From: Rhodococcus oxybenzonivorans
GTDB taxonomy: Bacteria > Actinomycetota > Actinomycetes > Mycobacteriales > Mycobacteriaceae
Direction: 5' to 3'
Length of the DNA stretch: 64,000 bases
Assembly: GCF_003130705.1 (NCBI RefSeq)
Contig: NZ_CP021354.1
Coordinates: forward strand, 1,488,001-1,552,000
Shown: positions 21,085 through 29,129 of the stretch, piece by piece
Layout of the letters: every line of letters begins with the position of its first letter
How positions within the stretch are numbered: position 1 is the first letter of the stretch
Translations under genes and position numbers: made by a program
The notes under the pieces: generated by a model
Databases searched by the model: none
Told to the model about the DNA's origin: nothing
Seen by the model: the letters and a program-made list of their open reading frames with translations, nothing else

Positions 21085-22044
21085 TCATGCCCCGATAGCG
21101 CTGCCGATGACGGGCCAGGAGTCGCGTAGCTCGGTTTCGAACAGGCCCCAGGAGTGGGTGCCCTGCGGTAGGTAGGCGAACGTGGCCGGGATTCCGAGCT
21201 GTCGAAGCCGTGATTCGAAGGCCCCGGCGCACACATGGGTGACCATCTCGACGACACTGCCGCCGATCGTCTGCGGCACAGCCAGTAGTGGGTCGTGGTT
21301 GTCGACGGGCCCCGGCATCCCGTTGCCGGTCGACACGAACAACGTTGTGCCGCGCAGGCGCTCGGCGCTCAGCATCGGATCGTGCCGCGCCCACGCGGGA
21401 TCCCCGGGCGAACCCCACATGTTGGCGGCGTTACCGCCGCCCCGCAGTTCGACCATCGACCGCACCATCGCCTGCCCGAGCACGCCACTGGTCTGTGCGC
21501 ACCCGCTGTACGAGCCCACCGCACGGTAGAACCCCGGTACCTGCGCCGCCAGGTCGAGCACCGCGCTGCCCGCCATCGAGACTCCGCCGATGGCTTTCGA
21601 GCCTGTTGTCGAAAACCGGCTGTCGATTGCGGCGGGAAGCTCTTGGGTGAGGTACGTCTGCCACTTGTTACGCCCGAGCACCGGATCGTCCGCGGCCCAG
21701 TCGGTGTACATGCTGTACTGGCCGCCGATCGGCATCACGACGTTCACATGCTTGTCGGCGAAGAAGTCCCGGACCCGCGTGTTGTTGAACCACGAGATGC
21801 CGTCCGACCCGCCGCCGATCCCGGTGAGCAGGTAGAAGGTGGGCGCGGGCGCACCGGAAGCGGGGGAGATGACGTCGTTGGAAACCCAGCGGCCCATCGC
21901 CTCCGAGTAGACGTCGACCCGGGTGATCCGCGGCTCCGCCGAGGCGGGCGGCGGTCCGAGCGCCAGCCACGCCGACAACAGCAGGACCGTCACCAACAGT
22001 CCACGCAGAGGGGCCGAGCGTCGCAGATCGTCGAACGGTCGCAT
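21085..22044 (-). CDS. Secreted esterase of the antigen 85 / mycolyltransferase family
   Basis: 319 aa. The N-terminus is a signal peptide: basic MRPFDDLRRS, then hydrophobic GLLVTVLLLSAWLAL, then PASAEP as a likely cleavage site. The alpha/beta-hydrolase nucleophile is in GGVSMAGSA, matching the GxSMxG of mycolyltransferases, and the C-terminal THSWG supplies the catalytic His. Relatives transfer mycolic acids onto trehalose and arabinogalactan outside the membrane, which fits a mycolate-producing host. The gene converges on the NRPS end and looks independent of it, though a secreted acyltransferase acting on a lipopeptide cannot be excluded. Mycolyltransferase versus generic esterase is not settled by sequence alone. 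Confidence 0.85.
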   Translation of the reverse strand: MRPFDDLRRSAPLRGLLVTVLLLSAWLALGPPPASAEPRITRVDVYSEAMGRWVSNDVISPASGAPAPTFYLLTGIGGGSDGISWFNNTRVRDFFADKHVNVVMPIGGQYSMYTDWAADDPVLGRNKWQTYLTQELPAAIDSRFSTTGSKAIGGVSMAGSAVLDLAAQVPGFYRAVGSYSGCAQTSGVLGQAMVRSMVELRGGGNAANMWGSPGDPAWARHDPMLSAERLRGTTLFVSTGNGMPGPVDNHDPLLAVPQTIGGSVVEMVTHVCAGAFESRLRQLGIPATFAYLPQGTHSWGLFETELRDSWPVIGSAIGA

Positions 22045-22133
22045 ATTGCCCCCTGCCTGGCCTGCTCGTCCAATCTAAGACGCCGGGCTACCTGCTTGTC
22101 GCGGTTCCACGGAACCGGTGTATAGATGGATCG

Positions 22134-22475
22134 ATGACGGACAACGACCGGCCCGACGAGCGATTCACACTCGCCAGTGAGCGGACGTTTCTGGCATGGA
22201 TGCGGAGTTCGCTGGCCTTGCTCGCGGGTGGTCTCGCGATGATCCACCTGGTCCCCGAATTCAGCACCGGATGGGTGCGGACGACCCTCGGCCTGATTCT
22301 GATCGGTCTCGCCGCGGCAGCGGCCCTCGTCGGACTGCGACGGTGGTCTCAGGTCGAGAAGGCCCTGCGCGACGGCGCGCCGATGCCCCCGCCCCACGAG
22401 TTGAGGCTGTTTGCCGTAACTCTGACGGTGGTGGCGCTGGGAGCGGGGCTCGCCAGCGTCGTCGCCGTTCTCTAA
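22134..22475 (+). CDS. DUF202 (YidH-like) membrane protein
   Basis: 113 aa with three predicted membrane segments (about 28-46, 51-70 and 92-113). The family signature is at the start: FTLASERTFLAWMRSSLALLAGG. DUF202 proteins are small inner-membrane proteins of unknown function. ATG 22134 is 89 bp from the divergent esterase start. Stands alone; the next gene starts 55 bp downstream. Confidence 0.8.
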   Translation: MTDNDRPDERFTLASERTFLAWMRSSLALLAGGLAMIHLVPEFSTGWVRTTLGLILIGLAAAAALVGLRRWSQVEKALRDGAPMPPPHELRLFAVTLTVVALGAGLASVVAVL

Positions 22476-22530
22476 CCTGCAGAAGAGGTTTGCATAACGC
22501 GAACCGGACGTGACGACTAAGGAGTACACG

Positions 22531-23538
22531 GTGGCCCACGAGCTCAAGCTGGGATACAAGGCGTCGGCGGAGCAGTTCGGTCCGCGGGAGTTGGTGGAGC
22601 TGGGTGTGCTGGCGGAGGCGCACGGGATGGATTCGGCGACGGTGTCGGATCATTTCCAGCCGTGGCGGCACGAGGGTGGGCATGCTCCGTTCTCGATTGC
22701 GTGGATGACGGCGGTGGGGGAGCGGACGGAGCGGTTGCAGTTGGGGACGTCGGTGATGACGCCGACGTTTCGGTACAACCCGGCGGTGGTGGCGCAGGCG
22801 TTCGCGACGATGGGGTGTCTGTATCCGGGTCGGGTGATGCTCGGGGTGGGTACCGGTGAGGCGCTCAACGAGATCGCGACGGGTTTTGCGGGGCAGTGGC
22901 CCGAGTTCAAGGAGCGGTTCGCGCGCTTGCGGGAGTCGGTGCGGTTGATGCGGGAGCTGTGGCTCGGGGATCGGGTCGATTTCGAGGGCGAGTTTTTCTC
23001 CACGAAGGGGGCGTCGATTTACGACGTGCCCGAGGACGGGATCCCGGTGTATATCGCGGCGGGTGGTCCGGTGGTGGCCCGGTATGCCGGGCGCAGTGGG
23101 GACGGGTTCATTTGTACGTCGGGTAAGGGTATGGAGTTGTATACGGAGAAGTTGCTGCCGGCGGTGGCGGAGGGGGCGGCGAAGGCGGAGCGCGATGTCG
23201 CGGAGATCGACAAGATGATCGAGATCAAGATTTCGTATGACACCGATCCGGAGTTGGCGTTGGAGAACACCCGGTTCTGGGCGCCGTTGTCGTTGACGGC
23301 GGAGCAGAAGCATTCGATCGATGATCCGATCGAGATGGAGAGGGCGGCGGATGCGTTGCCGATCGAGCAGGTCGCGAAGCGGTGGATCGTGGCGTCGGAT
23401 CCGGATGAGGCGGTGGCGCAGATCAAGCCGTACCTCGACGCCGGGTTGAATCATCTGGTGTTCCACGCGCCCGGACACGACCAGAAGCGGTTCCTGGAGC
23501 TCTTCGAGCGCGACCTCGCACCCCGGCTCCGCGGCTAG
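22531..23538 (+). CDS. fgd: F420-dependent glucose-6-phosphate dehydrogenase
   Basis: 335 aa; oxidizes glucose-6-phosphate to 6-phosphogluconolactone while reducing coenzyme F420, the main F420H2 source in these bacteria. The sequence closely resembles mycobacterial Fgd1: [27 protein letters not shown] (His40 region), [46 protein letters not shown] chose GTG 22531 rather than the in-frame GTG 22510, because AAGGAG lies 6 nt upstream and the protein then begins like known Fgd. Codons are strongly G-ending (gtg, ttg, gcg, cgg), more so than neighbouring genes and reminiscent of the NRPS A cassettes. A Ddn-like F420H2-using reductase is encoded 3 kb downstream. Confidence 0.95.
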   Translation: MAHELKLGYKASAEQFGPRELVELGVLAEAHGMDSATVSDHFQPWRHEGGHAPFSIAWMTAVGERTERLQLGTSVMTPTFRYNPAVVAQAFATMGCLYPGRVMLGVGTGEALNEIATGFAGQWPEFKERFARLRESVRLMRELWLGDRVDFEGEFFSTKGASIYDVPEDGIPVYIAAGGPVVARYAGRSGDGFICTSGKGMELYTEKLLPAVAEGAAKAERDVAEIDKMIEIKISYDTDPELALENTRFWAPLSLTAEQKHSIDDPIEMERAADALPIEQVAKRWIVASDPDEAVAQIKPYLDAGLNHLVFHAPGHDQKRFLELFERDLAPRLRG

Positions 23539-23549
23539 GCGGCTTCGCC

Positions 23550-23597
23550 GCCTGTGAGTGGTTAACGAGTGCAGAGACTCCTTAACCACTCACAGGC
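23550..23597. terminator. Palindrome between converging fgd and AurF-like gene
   Basis: Perfect 16-bp arms GCCTGTGAGTGGTTAA (23550-23565) and TTAACCACTCACAGGC (23582-23597), with an inner GAGT/ACTC pair. It is flanked by two short GC hairpins, GGCGGCttcGCCGCC (23538-23552) and GGCGCggaGCGCC (23595-23607). Likely a bidirectional terminator. The arm core GTGAGT…TTAAC recurs in the palindromes at 43193 and 62731. Confidence 0.75.
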
Positions 23598-23607
23598 GCG
23601 GAGCGCC

Positions 23608-24522
23608 TCAGAGCATGTGCACCCGCTTGTACAGGCGCTTGGACGGCCCGCCCAGCAGGTCCGCGTCGGCGAGGAAGCGCATCAGTGGCTGCGAGCTTTC
23701 GCGTACTTTCGCGGCGCGGAACGAGTTGTTCTTCGCCTCGCGTAGCGCTCGCTCGGTGTCGAGTCCGGCGGCGGCGTAGACCGCGGGATTGATCATGCTC
23801 GACACGATGAGGTTCGCCGCAATCGCGATGGCGCCGCGGCTGGCCGCCCGGCGAGCCTTGCTGGTACCCGCCGCACGGCGCAGTGTCTCCTCACGAGCGA
23901 AACGCATGTGCCGGGCTTCCTCGACCACGTGAATCTTGCTGGTCACCCGAACGATCGGCTGAACACGGGTGTCCTTCATCCAGTCGCGCTGCATGACGTC
24001 GAGGATTTCTTCGGCGACCAGAATGCCGGCGTAGGCGACCTCTCCCGACGCGAGAGCTTTGAATCCGCGACCCAGGTTGACGACGGCACGGCGCGGCACG
24101 TACGACGGGCAGCCGAACTTCTCGGCGGTACGAGCGAACATCACGGAGTGCCGGCATTCGTCGGCGACCTCGGTGAGCGCGAACTGGAAGTGCGCCTGCG
24201 AGGCATCCTTGGCATACATGTCCCGGATGACCATCTGCTGCAGGATCATCTCGAACCAGATGCCGGTGCCCATGATCGAGGACACTTCGTGCTTGGTCAG
24301 CGTGATCTGCTGCTCGAACGTCATTTCGTTCCACAGGGGGGTTCCGTACAGCGTGGACCATTCCGGCGTCAGGCCGTAGAGGTCGTCAGGGACCGGTGCA
24401 TCCCAGTCGACCTCGACCATGGGGTCGTACGACATCCTCGCGGAGGATTCGAGGAGCCGTGTACCCGTGTCCTGGCGGTCGGTGATCCTCGGGTTGCGAA
24501 GCTCGAGCGTAGAACGGGTCAT
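23608..24522 (-). CDS. AurF-like diiron oxygenase
   Basis: 304 aa. The carboxylate-bridged diiron ligand motifs of the p-aminobenzoate N-oxygenase AurF family are visible: TKHEVSSI, ADECRHSVMF and VVEEARHMRF. The founding member oxidizes an arylamine to a nitroarene; the substrate here is unknown. I chose ATG 24522 (MTRSTLELRN) because GGAGGA precedes it at normal spacing and a strong promoter ends about 40 bp upstream; a longer start at 24558 would overlap that promoter. Convergent with fgd. Its position outside the NRPS operon, with its own regulated promoter, argues for a separate role, but oxidation of a peptide building block is possible. Confidence 0.82.
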   Translation of the reverse strand: MTRSTLELRNPRITDRQDTGTRLLESSARMSYDPMVEVDWDAPVPDDLYGLTPEWSTLYGTPLWNEMTFEQQITLTKHEVSSIMGTGIWFEMILQQMVIRDMYAKDASQAHFQFALTEVADECRHSVMFARTAEKFGCPSYVPRRAVVNLGRGFKALASGEVAYAGILVAEEILDVMQRDWMKDTRVQPIVRVTSKIHVVEEARHMRFAREETLRRAAGTSKARRAASRGAIAIAANLIVSSMINPAVYAAAGLDTERALREAKNNSFRAAKVRESSQPLMRFLADADLLGGPSKRLYKRVHML

Positions 24523-24544
24523 GAGCGTCCTCCATATCAGTGTG

Positions 24545-24599
24545 ACGAGACGTAACATGTAATATGGACCTTAGATTGCTTTACGTCAAGGCGTCTCGT
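24545..24599 (-). promoter_or_regulatory. Promoter and interleaved operator of the AurF-like gene
   Basis: On the minus strand a -35 TTGACG (24589-24584) and a -10 CATATT (24566-24561) are 17 bp apart, directed at the AurF-like gene. Two interleaved perfect inverted repeats surround it: ACGAGACG (24545-24552) with CGTCTCGT (24592-24599), and GACGTAA (24549-24555) with TTACGTC (24581-24587). They bracket the promoter and overlap the -35, as expected for a repressor of the TetR or similar class. No intact regulator lies next to it. Confidence 0.65.
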
Positions 24600-24883
24600 G
24601 TACAAATGCTGGACTCCCTGACGGATACGTCGCCCTTCGAACCGGTGGGTGATGATTCCCACACACGTCCGGAGTTAGCTTGCTGAATGTTTGCTGATGG
24701 TCTGTAGTGGGTGTGCCTGCAGTCGGCAACAAGCTCCCGAACCGCAACGCGCAGGGTTCGGGATCGGCCGGCGGTCCCTCCCCCGACTCGGGGTCGTCGG
24801 CTGTTCCCACACCCGCTCACCCCAGCGGGTGTGGGAACAACCAGGCCGCCTGCGGCCCTCCTTCGAAGAAAGTTGGATGAGCA
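24600..24883. other. Hairpin-rich intergenic leader
   Basis: No convincing gene. It holds a series of inverted repeats: CCCGAACC/GGTTCGGG (24736-24762); CCCCGACtCGGGG (24781-24793); perfect 16-bp arms TGTTCCCACACCCGCT (24802-24817) and AGCGGGTGTGGGAACA (24824-24839) with a 6-nt loop; and GGCCGCctGCGGCC (about 24843-24856). These lie just upstream of the small gene at 24884 and could form a structured 5' leader or act as terminators/operators. Confidence 0.6.
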
Positions 24884-25129
24884 ATGCCCGAGCAGAACCC
24901 TGTGAAACCCGACATCGTCGTCGGAGCCCGTGTCCGTGTTCGGCGCGAGACGGAAACGACGGCGCAGGGTGTGGTGATCGAGGATTTCGCGGAACTGACC
25001 ACGTCGGGGCAGTCGCTCGGCCGCGACTGGGCTCCGGTGCACCGGTGGGCGGTCGCTCTCGACGACGGACGTCTCGTGTTCGCCCACGACGGCGAACTCG
25101 ACGTCGACACCGCGTCGAGCGGACAGTGA
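24884..25129 (+). CDS. Small hypothetical protein
   Basis: 81 aa, not recognised. It reads as a compact beta-rich domain (IVVGARVRVRRETETTAQGV, then HRWAVALDDGRLVFAHDGEL), compatible with a small SH3/KOW-like barrel; acidic overall, no signal peptide and no cysteine. Codon composition is normal for the region (G/C third positions), which supports a real gene. ATG 24884 has only a weak purine stretch upstream (gaagaaagttgg ends 11 nt before); an in-frame earlier start is not evident. It follows the hairpin-rich leader and ends 6 bp before the decayed TetR gene. Confidence 0.6.
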   Translation: MPEQNPVKPDIVVGARVRVRRETETTAQGVVIEDFAELTTSGQSLGRDWAPVHRWAVALDDGRLVFAHDGELDVDTASSGQ

Positions 25130-25135
25130 CCGTCG

Positions 25136-25688
25136 TCAGTCGACGCCGTCGAGGCGGTTCATCGTCCGGTGCAGTTGGTCTTCGCTGAGCGCCGGTCCGC
25201 CCAAGGTGCTGTGGCCGTCCCGTTTGCGCGGAGACCATCGAGCGCGAAGCCGAGGACGCGCATCCATAACTCGGGTGATTCTGCGCTGGCGAAGTCGGCG
25301 ACAGCGTCTACTTGAATCTCTTACTACCTGCCACTGACATGGCCGATGTCGGAGATGTAAGTACTTCACGGCTACCCGTAACGCCTTGTGCGGGTGCTCT
25401 CGGTGAAGAAGTAGACGAGACCTTTCCGCGGATCCGGCATCGCTTCGGCTGCGGTCGAGATCTCGACGACGTCCTGGAGGCGCGCAGCGAACAGGTGCTC
25501 GATTAGTTGATCCTTGCTCGCAAATCGGCGGTAGACGGTCCCGACTCCGACACCGGCATCCTCCGCGACCTCGGCGAGCCTGGCCATCGAGACCCCGGGA
25601 TGTGAACACCTCGCGCGGGGCGACTGCAGGATGCGTTCGAGGTTTGCCCGCACGTCGCTGCGGAGAGCACGGTTGTCTGGGGACTCAT
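25136..25688 (-). pseudogene. Decayed TetR-family regulator
   Basis: Pieces of one TetR protein appear in alternating frames. A start-like ATG (25688) after GAGGAG is followed out of frame by RALRSDVRANLERIL; then APREVFTSRG in a second frame; then the helix-turn-helix VSMARLAEVAEDAGVGVGTV and YRRFASKDQLIEHLF back in the first. The frame stops at 25372. Downstream, DAVADFASAESPELWMRVLG with FALDGLRANG is in another frame and GPALSEDQLHRTMNRLDGVD in a third, ending at 25136. At least four shifts and probably a deletion near 25320-25390 are needed, and they are not confined to G runs, so this looks truly decayed. Confidence 0.75.
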
Positions 25689-25908
25689 CTCCTCGGCAGC
25701 AGACAACTCCAGCGCCGAGCACGCCGTGTCCGGGGATCCGGCCGTCGTGGCGCAGCAGCTCGCCGAGGGTGCGGCGCTGGCCAGCTATCACTCCGCGTTC
25801 TGGGTGGCCGCAGCATTTTTCGCTGTAGGCGCGTTGGTGTCGATGACACTGTATCGCAACGAGATTCCGCAGCAGGACGCCGATGCGGGGCCAGTTCTGG
25901 TCCACTGA
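25681..25908 (+). pseudogene. C-terminal remnant of an MFS drug-efflux transporter
   Basis: The frame contains DPAVVAQQLAEGAALASYHS followed by AFWVAAAFFAVGALVSMTLY, then RNEIPQQD. This is the last extracellular loop, final membrane helix and short tail of an EmrB/QacA-type major facilitator. Everything before it is missing, and there is no start or RBS of its own. It abuts the head of the decayed TetR gene on the other strand, so a regulator-exporter pair appears to have collapsed by deletion. Confidence 0.65.
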
Positions 25909-25929
25909 TGGAGTGTGCTGATCGGGGCC

Positions 25930-26106
25930 CTATCGAGGCGGTTCGCGGCGAACGGTGCGGGGGGTCGGCCTGGCATCTGGAGACCGCGCGATGGTGCGGA
26001 TGCCGGTCAACCCCTCGATGGCCGCGGCCAGATCGTCGGCGGACAAGGCTCCTGATTCGGGGTCCGTATCTGCAGGCTCGTGGCCTGGTCGGGACTTCTG
26101 GTTCAT
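25930..26106 (-). CDS. Candidate small protein, 58 aa
   Basis: Starts ATG 26106, only 4 nt after the stop of the 35-codon frame upstream, so it could be translated by coupling. The protein begins MNQKSRPGHEPADTDPESG and has one helical stretch (LSADDLAAAIEGLTGIRTIA) followed by a Pro/Arg-rich tail. No recognised family, no membrane segment, no cysteine. Support is moderate: sensible amino-acid composition and tandem arrangement, but no homology I can name. It lies downstream of and on the same strand as the Ddn-like gene. Confidence 0.35.
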   Translation of the reverse strand: MNQKSRPGHEPADTDPESGALSADDLAAAIEGLTGIRTIARSPDARPTPRTVRREPPR

Positions 26107-26110
26107 ATGT

Positions 26111-26218
26111 CTACCTGTCCTCGAGTCGACGCGGGGGGCACTGATCAGGGTCGGGCGGGTTCGGCTTCAGCGGCACAGGCGCCACCACATACGGGCGTAA
26201 TTGTCTGGCTGCAAGCAT
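26111..26218 (-). CDS. Candidate micropeptide, 35 aa
   Basis: ATG 26218 follows a strong purine-rich site (AAAGGGGGAAAC). The peptide starts MLAARQLRPYVVAPV and is proline-rich, with one Cys near its end (DQCPPRRLEDR). Unknown function; it could be a leader peptide controlling the 58-aa frame that starts just after it, a small secreted/modified peptide precursor, or chance. The 174-bp gap to the Ddn-like gene upstream contains a CGGGA-N7-TCCCG palindrome (26332-26348) and nothing else I can name. Confidence 0.35.
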   Translation of the reverse strand: MLAARQLRPYVVAPVPLKPNPPDPDQCPPRRLEDR

Positions 26219-26392
26219 GTTTCCCCCTTTCCCGGCGGCTGTCCGCCCCATCTCCTGGTTCCACCACACACCACGAGCAAACGTCTGGCAACTTGCGGCG
26301 CTGTGATTGTCCCCACGTAGATGGTACGGTCGGGAACAGATATCCCGGGTAGCGCTGGTGAGCGGGTCGCGCTGATGACGCAATGACGTTGG

Positions 26393-26902
26393 TCAGGTGG
26401 CAGTCAGTGCGAACACCCGCATGTTGCGATCGGTGCGGGTCTCGTAGACGCCGTAGACCCGGACCATCGCATCGAATTCGCGATAGATGCGGGTTCGTTC
26501 CGGTTCGGTGAGGAGAGTGGCGGTCACCGGGATCGCCTTTCCCCCGATGGTCACCGTCGCGTGCGGCTCCGCGATGAGGTTCGCGGACCAGGCGGGGTGT
26601 TTCTCTTGTCCGAAGTTGCTGCCCACCACGTAGATTCGGTCACCCTCGCGGTGGTGCAGCAGTGGACTGGTCCTCGGCTTCCCGGACTTGCGGCCCGTCG
26701 TGGTGAGAAGCACCACCGGCGCGGCGATCGGGCCGAGAACAGTGAAACGTCCACCGCTCTTCTGGAGTAGACGCCGGTCCACTCCGGCGAGCTTCCGAAT
26801 CACCCACGACCCCGGCCGGGTAGCGGCGAAGGCCGCGGCAGGCTCACGGAGGAAGCTGTTTTCGCTGCCCCACCGCACGTCGGGGAAGGGTGATTCGGCC
26901 AT
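26393..26902 (-). CDS. Ddn-type F420H2-dependent reductase
   Basis: 169 aa of the deazaflavin-dependent nitroreductase (Ddn/FDOR-A) family: VVLLTTTGRKSGKPRTSPL is the F420-phosphate binding segment, and GSNFGQEKHPAWSANLIAEP is the other hallmark. Members reduce quinones, and in M. tuberculosis activate nitroimidazoles, with F420H2. Fgd at 22.5 kb would supply the cofactor. Length is normal for the family. ATG 26902 is 97 bp from the divergent pta start, so the two share an intergenic region. Confidence 0.88.
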   Translation of the reverse strand: MAESPFPDVRWGSENSFLREPAAAFAATRPGSWVIRKLAGVDRRLLQKSGGRFTVLGPIAAPVVLLTTTGRKSGKPRTSPLLHHREGDRIYVVGSNFGQEKHPAWSANLIAEPHATVTIGGKAIPVTATLLTEPERTRIYREFDAMVRVYGVYETRTDRNMRVFALTAT

Positions 26903-26999
26903 ATGTCATCTGACCGCTTCGCAGGACCCCTGTCAATCGTGGTGGCCGGAGGTGCCGACGGCGACGGCGCCGGCGCGGACCGCCGGATACGCTGTGGCC

Positions 27000-29129
27000 A
27001 TGGCTGCACCTGGAACCTCCGCACCAGTGAGTCCGCCGGGCCCTTCGGCCCCGTCGAGCATCTATATCGCCTCGCCGGAGGGGGACACCGGTAAGTCCAC
27101 CATCGCCTTGGGTGTCTTGCAGATGCTGTGTGCCTCGGCGGCACGGGTGGGTGTTTTCCGGCCGATAGCGCGATCGACGGAGGAGACCGACTACATCCTG
27201 GAGTTGCTGCTCGAGCACACGACCGCCGACGTCGGTTACGAGCAGTCCCTGGGTGTCACCTATGAGCACGTCCACGCCGACCCCGACGGCGCGCTCGGTG
27301 AGATCGTCGCGCGGTATCACACGATGGCCGAGCAGTGTGATGCCGTCGTGGTCATCGGTAGCGACTACACCGACGTGGCCAGCCCAAGTGAGCTCGGGTA
27401 CAACGCGAGGATCGCCGTCAACCTGGGTGCGCCGGTGCTCCTCGCATTGCGGGGAGCGCGCCGCAGTCCTGACGAGGTGGCCCAGCTCGCTGCGCTGTGC
27501 ATCGGTGAGTTGAAGGCACATCACGCTCATCTGATCGCGGTGATCGCCAATCGGTGCGACCCGGACGAACTCGGCGCCGTCACGTCCGCGCTGTCCGCCA
27601 CCGGCGTGCCTGCGTGGAGCTTGCCGGAGATTCCGCTGTTGACGGCGCCGACCATGGCAGAACTGCTCGACGCCGTCGACGGCACGTTGTTCAGTGGTGA
27701 TCCAGAGCTTCTGCATCGTGAAGCGTTGCGGGTGATGGTCGGCGGCATGACGGCCGAGCACATCCTCGAGCGTCTGAGTGACGGGGTGGTGGTGATCGCG
27801 CCCGCCGACCGTTCCGACGTACTGCTGGCGATGGTGAACGCCCACGACGCGGAAGGGTTTCCGTCGCTCGCCGGAATCATCATGAACGGTGGTCTGCTCC
27901 CGCATCCCGCGATCGCCGACCTGATGGCAGGTTTGAAACCGCGTCTTCCGATCCTCACCACCTCGCTGGGTACGTTCGACACGGCAAGTGTTGCCGCTCA
28001 GACGCGGGGCCGGGTGGCCGTCGGCTCGCAACGCAAGGTCGACACCGCGTTGAGCGTCATGGAGCAGCACGTCGATCCCGCTGTTCTCGTCGAACGGCTG
28101 AAACTTCCGATTCCCTCGGTGGTCACACCGCAGATGTTCGAGTACCAGCTGATCGACCGGGCCCGGCGCGGTCGCAGGCACATCGTCCTTCCGGAGGGTG
28201 ACGACGACCGTATCCTCCGGGCCGCGGGCCGATTGCTCCAACGCCAGGTGGCGGAGCTGACACTCCTCGGAGACGAGGGGCAGGTGCGCAGGCGTGCCGC
28301 CGAACTCGGTGTGGACCTGTCCGAGGCGCAGGTTCTCGATCCGCGAACCTCGGAGTACACCACTTCGTTCGCCGAGGAGTACGCCCGGCTGCGCGCGCAC
28401 AAGGGTATGACCCTCGAGCGTGCACGGGAGGTGATGGGCGACATCTCGTACTTCGGAACCATGATGGTGCACAGGGGAATAGCGGACGGAATGGTGTCCG
28501 GCGCCGCGCACACCACCGCGCACACGATTCGGCCGTCGTTCGAGATCATCAAGACTCGGCCGGGTGTGAACACGGTGTCGAGCGTGTTCCTGATGTGTCT
28601 GTCCGACCGCGTCCTCGCCTACGGCGACTGCGCGGTCGTGCCCGATCCCACCGCCGAGCAACTGGCCGACATCGCGATCTCGTCCGCTGAGACGGCCGCG
28701 CAGTTCGGCATCGCCCCGCGCATCGCGATGCTGTCGTACTCCACCGGCGATTCGGGGACCGGCGCAGATGTCGACAAGGTGCGCTCCGCCACCGCCGTCG
28801 TCCGCGAGCGACGACCGGATCTGTTGGTGGAAGGACCGATTCAGTATGACGCCGCCATCGAGCAGAGTGTGGCCGACAAGAAGATGCCCGACTCGCAGGT
28901 TGCGGGTAAGGCAACGGTGTTCATCTTCCCCGATCTCAACACCGGCAACAACACCTACAAGGCGGTGCAGCGCAGTGCTGGTGCCATCGCCGTCGGCCCG
29001 GTGTTGCAGGGTCTGAACAAGCCGGTCAACGACCTTTCCCGGGGCGCGCTGGTCGAGGATATCGTCAATACGGTGGCCATCACGGCCATACAGGCCGCGG
29101 CGCTCGAACCTCGGGGGGCAGACACGTGA
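27000..29129 (+). CDS. pta: Phosphate acetyltransferase
   Basis: 709 aa, the long form. Interconverts acetyl-CoA and acetyl phosphate; with AckA this is the acetate overflow/activation route. The N-terminal third is a P-loop BioD-like domain (SPEGDTGKSTIALG), the middle a DRTGG-type regulatory domain, and the C-terminal 330 residues the catalytic PTA domain (LPEGDDDRILRAAG, SGAAHTTAHTIRP, LSYSTGDSGTGADVDKV, GPIQYDAAI). I chose ATG 27000; GTG 26994, two codons upstream, is an equally possible start. The stop overlaps the ackA GTG by 4 nt. Confidence 0.95.
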   Translation: MAAPGTSAPVSPPGPSAPSSIYIASPEGDTGKSTIALGVLQMLCASAARVGVFRPIARSTEETDYILELLLEHTTADVGYEQSLGVTYEHVHADPDGALGEIVARYHTMAEQCDAVVVIGSDYTDVASPSELGYNARIAVNLGAPVLLALRGARRSPDEVAQLAALCIGELKAHHAHLIAVIANRCDPDELGAVTSALSATGVPAWSLPEIPLLTAPTMAELLDAVDGTLFSGDPELLHREALRVMVGGMTAEHILERLSDGVVVIAPADRSDVLLAMVNAHDAEGFPSLAGIIMNGGLLPHPAIADLMAGLKPRLPILTTSLGTFDTASVAAQTRGRVAVGSQRKVDTALSVMEQHVDPAVLVERLKLPIPSVVTPQMFEYQLIDRARRGRRHIVLPEGDDDRILRAAGRLLQRQVAELTLLGDEGQVRRRAAELGVDLSEAQVLDPRTSEYTTSFAEEYARLRAHKGMTLERAREVMGDISYFGTMMVHRGIADGMVSGAAHTTAHTIRPSFEIIKTRPGVNTVSSVFLMCLSDRVLAYGDCAVVPDPTAEQLADIAISSAETAAQFGIAPRIAMLSYSTGDSGTGADVDKVRSATAVVRERRPDLLVEGPIQYDAAIEQSVADKKMPDSQVAGKATVFIFPDLNTGNNTYKAVQRSAGAIAVGPVLQGLNKPVNDLSRGALVEDIVNTVAITAIQAAALEPRGADT

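Noticed and set aside
21085..22044. Ag85-like esterase as part of the NRPS cluster
   Set aside because: It is on the opposite strand, converges on the NRPS and has typical mycolyltransferase features; nothing ties it to the peptide.
24802..24839. Palindrome considered as a CRISPR repeat
   Set aside because: Only one copy, no regular spacers and no cas genes in the window.
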